Below, one piece after another: positions 59,270-64,000 of a stretch of 64,000 bases of DNA. The notes under the pieces are model-generated. The model searched no databases, had not been told where the DNA came from, and saw only the letters and a list, made by a program, of their open reading frames with translations. Origin of the DNA: Cyclobacteriaceae bacterium (GTDB taxonomy: Bacteria > Bacteroidota > Bacteroidia > Cytophagales > Cyclobacteriaceae); contig JANQOR010000009.1 of assembly GCA_028285685.1 (NCBI GenBank), positions 1-64,000 of the forward strand. Reading direction: 5' to 3'. Numbering within the stretch: the stretch's first letter is position 1; each line of letters opens with the position of its first letter. A program made the position numbers and the translations under genes.

Positions 59270-60670
59270 TCAGCGCTTTTTCCTTCTGTACAAACGACCA
59301 TGAGTCAAGGCCCAAGTCTCACCGAAATCGGTTGAGAGATAGGAAGAAAACTCAAAGTTGTTCGTGTCATTTATCGTCATGACATATTTTGATTGAAGTC
59401 TCCTTCGTTCCTTATCTCTATACCAATAGAGGATAATTTCATCTTTATCGATTGATCCATCATAGGTTGAAAACCCGCCGTGTTCGGAATCCATTGCCAC
59501 CATCTGTATCTGTGTTGAATCCAGACATGCAACAATAGCTGCTCGTGCATAAGGCTTGTTTCTGTACCTGCCTCTGAATGAAATGAAGACGCCGCAACCA
59601 TCGATGGCCTTTTCAATATTTGCCTCTCCGGTGTTGTCTTCATAGATTCCGGGCGAGGTCCGATCCCTAGTAGTAACCTGCCAAGTTCCGATCAGACTAT
59701 TTAGTATTTTGTAATTGGGATTCGTGCATGAATAGTCGGCTAACTGCAAATCAGTAAGATCCCATACCTTAAAGGAGTTATCTACTCCCTGCGATGAAAC
59801 CAATGTTCCGTTGTAGTGCGAGATGCCTGATACGTATGCGAACTCTCCTTCAGCAGCCTTGAATTCATGTAGCAACGAGCCATCTAACTCCCATATTCTT
59901 ATAAAACCATCTGACCCGGAGGATAGAAAATGACTGTCGTCATTGACAAACTGTAGATCATTGACCATAGCATAGGTTCCTGAATGTCCATCAAGGATGT
60001 TGATCACATTTCCTTGAAGATCCAATATGGAAATTTTACCGTCACGATGTCCAGCTACAATCAAGTTTTCTTGAAGCGAAATTTCGACGGAACGAATTCC
60101 GGATTCGTGAGCTTTGAAAGTATTAAGCAACTCGCCTTCGTAACTCCAAATCTTTACCGTTTTGTCAAAACTTGCAGTTACAAGCCAATTGTTTCTCTCG
60201 ACGAATTTTATAACATTAACCTGTTGCTCGTGTAATAGCCTATGTTGAAGTTGTCCCTGACGGTTCCAAATTGCCGCAGTTTTGTCGCGACTGGCGGTGG
60301 CTACAAGTTCACCTGTTTGGTCAATATTGATAACTCCATTTGAATGTCCTTGAAATCGGGCGAGAACATTTCCAGCCAGGTCCCAAAGTATTGCGCTGTT
60401 ATCATAAGAACCTGTAAGGATTGTTGATTTTTCCTCATCAAAAGAAATGGAGGAAACAGAACTTTCGTGACCCTGTAAGGTTGTCAACAATTGCCCTCCC
60501 ACCGTCCAGACAGTACAGGTAGAGTCTTTTCCTGCTACAAATAGCAGCTTGTTTTTGTCAGAAAGTTTTATTCCGTAGGCTGTTTGATTAAGCGCAATTT
60601 TTCTGATTAGTTTCTGAGAATAAGAGTGAATGATGGATAGCAGTAAGAAAATAGAAATTAAAATTCGCAT
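59270..60670 (-). CDS. WD40-repeat protein fused to a DUF1579-like domain, exported
   Basis: 466 residues with a Sec signal (ISIFLLLSIIHSYSQ). About seven WD40 units (LQGHESSVSSISFDEEKSTILTGSYDNSAILWD parts, ...ASRDKTAAIWN, ...ASFDKTVKIWS, ...SSGSDGFIRIWE, ...QGVDNSFKVWD) form a propeller to ~residue 320. The C-terminal ~145 residues start LIGTWQVTTRDRTSPG and resemble the lipocalin-like DUF1579 domain. A secreted WD40 protein with this tail is unusual. Confidence 0.8.
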   Translation of the reverse strand: MRILISIFLLLSIIHSYSQKLIRKIALNQTAYGIKLSDKNKLLFVAGKDSTCTVWTVGGQLLTTLQGHESSVSSISFDEEKSTILTGSYDNSAILWDLAGNVLARFQGHSNGVINIDQTGELVATASRDKTAAIWNRQGQLQHRLLHEQQVNVIKFVERNNWLVTASFDKTVKIWSYEGELLNTFKAHESGIRSVEISLQENLIVAGHRDGKISILDLQGNVINILDGHSGTYAMVNDLQFVNDDSHFLSSGSDGFIRIWELDGSLLHEFKAAEGEFAYVSGISHYNGTLVSSQGVDNSFKVWDLTDLQLADYSCTNPNYKILNSLIGTWQVTTRDRTSPGIYEDNTGEANIEKAIDGCGVFISFRGRYRNKPYARAAIVACLDSTQIQMVAMDSEHGGFSTYDGSIDKDEIILYWYRDKERRRLQSKYVMTINDTNNFEFSSYLSTDFGETWALTHGRLYRRKKR

Positions 60671-60752
60671 CGAATTTATAGTTTTAGCCCAGGGCGAAAG
60701 GAAGATCTTAAGATGGAGAATGTGGCCTCAATTCTTGAATTGTTGATCTTTT

Positions 60753-61811
60753 TTAGCTTGTACTGCCACGAAAAGCAGATGGATTCGTCCCTGTGTGTCT
60801 TCGGAAAGCGCGTGTAAAGGAATTTTTGTTGCTGAAACCGACTGATAACGCGATGCCAAGGAAGTTGAGGTGTTTGTAGCTTGAGTCCTCCAGCATTCGT
60901 TTTGCTTCATTCACCCTGTAAGAATTAATGAGTGAGGTGATGCTGCATTTAAATTCCTCATTAACCACAGCAGATAGGTACTTGCTGTTGGTATTGAGCT
61001 TTTCACATAATTCTACGCTGCTCAGACTTTGGCTTGTAAAGGCCTTCTCCTCTTCCAATATTCGGATGAGATCCAGCTTTAGATCTTGCTTTTGCTTAGG
61101 TGACAAGGGAATATTGTGGCTAGAGGCTCCCTTCATAAATCGTGTCTCCTTCAGAGCAGAATAGCCAACAAAATGTATCGCCAGGGAAAAGACGGCTATT
61201 GTGTGAGTCATAAAGTAGTAGTGATGGAATATACCTAGGCGAACAACAACTTCTGAGATTAGAAAGACAAGGAGTAGTGCTAAGAACAGGAAGATGTAGT
61301 TTTTTAACCATTTCACTTTTTTGAGGTTCGCTTTTTTAAAAAGCCGAAGAGCGACTACCACATAACCAAGAGCAAGTAACCATAACGAGATCGCAAGTTC
61401 CTGACTGAAAGGATACAAGCTGTATGCCTCCGTGTGCGTGAACAAGATTTGCTGCTTTTCATCTGCGGATTTTTGATAATAGGGAAGCATCATCCCGAGG
61501 CTTACCAGGAACGGGGCAAAATGGAAAAAACTCTCCTTTCCAAAACCGTCAGTGCGATAGACTTCAGACCTTACCATCAAGTAAAGCAAGGGTGGGACCA
61601 GAAAAAGTACGGGTAGGTAGATGCCGATCAAATGCGGGTATCTGTCAAGATACCGCTCATGGACCAAGTACTCGAAAAGGAAATAGCCGGATGATATAAG
61701 GAGCAGGGCTATCAGAAAATTTCCTGCTCTATGGGTTCTTCCTGAAAGCGAAACCGCCAAAAAAATTCCCTGAAATGTTCCTAACAGATATAAATGGGGA
61801 ATGATATTCAT
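60753..61811 (-). CDS. AraC family transcriptional regulator with membrane N-terminus
   Basis: 352 residues with seven membrane helices up to ~215 (LYLLGTFQGIFLAVSL, ALLLISSGYFLFEYL, YLPVLFLVPPLLYLM and others) and a C-terminal AraC double helix-turn-helix with LCEKLNTNSKYLSAVVNEEF and GFSNKNSFTRAFRRHTGTNPSAF. Third regulator of this architecture in the window. It is co-oriented with the BNR protein gene, whose end lies 16 bases upstream. Confidence 0.87.
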   Translation of the reverse strand: MNIIPHLYLLGTFQGIFLAVSLSGRTHRAGNFLIALLLISSGYFLFEYLVHERYLDRYPHLIGIYLPVLFLVPPLLYLMVRSEVYRTDGFGKESFFHFAPFLVSLGMMLPYYQKSADEKQQILFTHTEAYSLYPFSQELAISLWLLALGYVVVALRLFKKANLKKVKWLKNYIFLFLALLLVFLISEVVVRLGIFHHYYFMTHTIAVFSLAIHFVGYSALKETRFMKGASSHNIPLSPKQKQDLKLDLIRILEEEKAFTSQSLSSVELCEKLNTNSKYLSAVVNEEFKCSITSLINSYRVNEAKRMLEDSSYKHLNFLGIALSVGFSNKNSFTRAFRRHTGTNPSAFRGSTS

Positions 61812-61827
61812 AGCTGCGAAGAAAGCA

Positions 61828-64000
61828 TCAATCGGACGAGCTTTTCACATCGCTGAGTAGATTTTTGAGTTCTTCATACCTATCATACGCATCTTTTCCA
61901 GGCACCTGATCTGCTCGATTTAGCATGAAATATAGATAGGAGATCTGATCGAGTATCATCGGCTGCATATAGATTCCTTCTTCCGTATTCAGTTTAGACA
62001 GAACAGCTTCGATTTCTCCTTTTTCATCTGAAGAAGCTTTTTTCTTCCTTTTAGAAAGGTCATTCTCCAGTTTTCTTCCTTGCGTAAGCAGATCTCTCAC
62101 TTTTAATTGAAGGTCCACTTGTTTGCTGATATCTGCTTCGTCAACGAGATCAGGATTGTTGCGTGGATCCATTTGAATATCAAATGACTGAGAAAGTGCG
62201 GTGCCACCAACATCAAGGCTCACCTGGTAGGTGCCAGGCTTAACCATAGGACCGCCCTGATATCTCCTGTTCTTTTGCTTATGCCAAGGCCCGGTCATCG
62301 TCATGTCCCATCTAAACCGATTGAGTCCCTTCTTGGTTTTCAATGATCTATTCACAAAATATTCCACGTTATTCGTGCTCATATCGGTGAGGACCTCACT
62401 GGCGAATTTATTTTTGGTGGTGTCGCTAACAAAAGTGGTCACCACGTTCCCATCGGCATCTTTGATTTCCATCTTTATAGGTACTCCTGCTTCAGGTAGA
62501 TAGTAGTCAATCAAAACCGCAGCTCTTGGATAGGATGGATTGGAGCCTCTTGCGCTAAGTCGATATCTGATAGTATTTGATGGCTTAAACAAGGTTGCTG
62601 CTGTGATATTTGAAAAATTGTTCTGACGCAAAGCATCGATATCATCCAGCAACCAAAACCCTCGTCCCATAGTGGAAATAGCGATATCACCCCTATGGAT
62701 CTTAAAATCAGTGATCGGTGTGACTGGTAAATTTTGCTGAAAAGGTTTCCAATTGGCACCATCGTCAAAAGAGACAAAAATCCCGTATTCCGTCCCAGCA
62801 AATAGCAAACCTTCCTTAACTGGATCTTCTCTAACAACACGGGTTGGAAAATCAGATGGAATTCCATTTGTAATTAATTGCCATGACTTACCGTAGTTAG
62901 TCGTCTTATAAATGTAAGGTTTGGGATCACCTAGCTGATATCTTAAAACACTGACATAGGCCTTCGCAGGATTGTGTGGAGAAGGTTCTACAGCATCCAC
63001 TCTTCCGCCAGGAGGCAATTTCGAAGGTGTTACTTTTTGCCAGTTCTTACCACCATCTTGCGTAACATGTACAGGACCGTCGTTGGCACCCACCCAAATC
63101 AATCCTTCGGTGATCGGAGATTCACGGATTGCATAGATCGTACTGTAAAACTCTTCGCCAGTGATATCTCTCGTAATTGGCGATCCGGAAATGACTTGTT
63201 TGTCAGCTTCAAAGGCGGTAAGATCCGGAGAAATAGTTTCCCAGGTTTTTCCGTCATTTATTGTTTTGTGCACATACTGCGAGCAATGGTACACTACATC
63301 GGGATTATGTGGTGAGACGTGAATAGGTGAGACCCGCTGGAATCGATATCGCAGGTCCTTCGGGTTGTGTCCATATATGTTCGACGCGCCTACATAAAAC
63401 TGCATTTCTGTGCCTGTCTCTTTGTTGAATACCCCAAATCGCCCTTTGCAGTTGGAGTAAACGATGTTCGCATTACCTGGCTTTGGAACCGCCGGACCAG
63501 TCTCACATCCACCTGCATTGATGATGTATCCGATGCCCGATCTCTGGATACTGTAAGGCGGCCTGCTTGGTACGGCCACTGTAGAAAAATTGTCTTGCTG
63601 GCCTCCATACAGCCAGTAAGGATATTGGTCGTCGACCTCAACCTGGTAGATTTCAGCTGTAGGTTGGTTGAACTGTGTGGACCAAGTCTTCCCTCCATTA
63701 TGGGTCACATTTGCGCCCCCGTCGTTGGCCTGAATGAATAGATCCGGATTGTCCGGGTTAATCCACATGTCGTGATTATCACCATGTGGAGGTCTTAAGG
63801 GTTTCCAGGTTTTCCCACCGTCAGTCGATTTAGAATAGCGTGTTGCCAAGGCGTATACCACGTCCGGGTTTTTAGGATCAATGCGAATATTGTTGTAGTA
63901 GAAGGGCCGTGTTCGAATGACATTAGCGCTTGAGACTAATTTGTAGGAATTGCCCTGATCCGTCGACTTGAAAAGACCTCCTTCTTTACCTGGAGCCTCG
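61828..64000 (-). CDS. BNR/VPS10 (sortilin-like) exported-type protein, 5' part beyond window edge
   Basis: 724 codons are visible and the frame is open through the right edge, so the true start lies beyond the window. BNR-type propeller repeats with the STDGGKTW motif occur throughout (SKSTDGGKTWKPL, VTHNGGKTWSTQ, VTQDGGKNWQKV, KTTNYGKSWQLI, VSFDDGANWKPF). A C-terminal beta and coiled region follows (LQLKVRDLLTQGRKLENDLSKRKKKASSDE). It belongs to the WD40/YVTN/BNR-like glycosyl-hydrolase-annotated family; hydrolase activity is unproven. Confidence 0.85.
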   Translation of the reverse strand, partial: EAPGKEGGLFKSTDQGNSYKLVSSANVIRTRPFYYNNIRIDPKNPDVVYALATRYSKSTDGGKTWKPLRPPHGDNHDMWINPDNPDLFIQANDGGANVTHNGGKTWSTQFNQPTAEIYQVEVDDQYPYWLYGGQQDNFSTVAVPSRPPYSIQRSGIGYIINAGGCETGPAVPKPGNANIVYSNCKGRFGVFNKETGTEMQFYVGASNIYGHNPKDLRYRFQRVSPIHVSPHNPDVVYHCSQYVHKTINDGKTWETISPDLTAFEADKQVISGSPITRDITGEEFYSTIYAIRESPITEGLIWVGANDGPVHVTQDGGKNWQKVTPSKLPPGGRVDAVEPSPHNPAKAYVSVLRYQLGDPKPYIYKTTNYGKSWQLITNGIPSDFPTRVVREDPVKEGLLFAGTEYGIFVSFDDGANWKPFQQNLPVTPITDFKIHRGDIAISTMGRGFWLLDDIDALRQNNFSNITAATLFKPSNTIRYRLSARGSNPSYPRAAVLIDYYLPEAGVPIKMEIKDADGNVVTTFVSDTTKNKFASEVLTDMSTNNVEYFVNRSLKTKKGLNRFRWDMTMTGPWHKQKNRRYQGGPMVKPGTYQVSLDVGGTALSQSFDIQMDPRNNPDLVDEADISKQVDLQLKVRDLLTQGRKLENDLSKRKKKASSDEKGEIEAVLSKLNTEEGIYMQPMILDQISYLYFMLNRADQVPGKDAYDRYEELKNLLSDVKSSSD

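Overview
The window looks like the chromosome of a free-living Bacteroidota, most likely Cytophagales-like and marine or sediment-dwelling. Evidence: AraC regulators with seven-helix membrane sensors, LytTR regulators with membrane N-termini, PadR-controlled FtsX-type permeases with a prefix domain, a CarboxypepD_reg-like protein, paired ExbD proteins, a fused isobutyryl-CoA mutase (IcmF), moderate-to-low GC content, and one -7 box of the TAnnTTTG type. It reads as ordinary chromosome with many exported hydrolases and lipoproteins. I see no insertion sequences, integrases, prophage genes or CRISPR arrays.

Layout. 0-10 kb: an esterase-like lipoprotein (cut by the left edge), an AraC regulator, a CPBP protease, an M1 peptidase, a penicillin acylase, a three-gene VOC/TfoX-like/SRPBCC operon and a second AraC regulator. 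10-17.5 kb: LytTR regulator, DoxX protein, M29-like and TAXI-like lipoproteins, a tandem palindromic repeat, a phosphoesterase, a FGE-fold protein and a serine hydrolase. 17.5-31 kb: two PadR-plus-permease modules flank a DinB/DnaE error-prone polymerase operon, a SorAB-like sulfite dehydrogenase and an S41 peptidase. 31-35.5 kb (minus strand): four recognisable tRNAs (Glu, Tyr, Gln, Asn) lead into about seven aberrant tRNA-like elements, then a soluble slipin (SPFH) gene and a TPR gene closed by a terminator. 35.5-50 kb: exported hydrolases and a LytTR regulator, a second copy of the palindromic repeat family, a flavin reductase facing a VOC-cupin protein, two ExbD genes divergent from a sigma factor, an AraC/SRPBCC operon, and a lone tRNA-Pro(AGG) with decayed copies of its own 3' end beside it. 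50-64 kb: IcmF, PD40, Kelch, WD40 and YHYH proteins, another AraC regulator and a BNR/sortilin-type protein cut by the right edge.

The most interesting locus is the tRNA/tRNA-like array with slipin and TPR. The array starts only about 6 bases after an intrinsic terminator, so it has no room for its own promoter and must be read through that hairpin. Several aberrant elements keep paired arms while losing canonical tRNA features, and the same small palindrome (consensus near CCCGATA-N2-TATCGGG) sits inside tRNA arms here and in tRNA-Pro fragments 14 kb away. Slipin genes are known neighbours of RtcB-type RNA repair systems. No rtcB is visible here, so a link to tRNA damage or repair is an inference.
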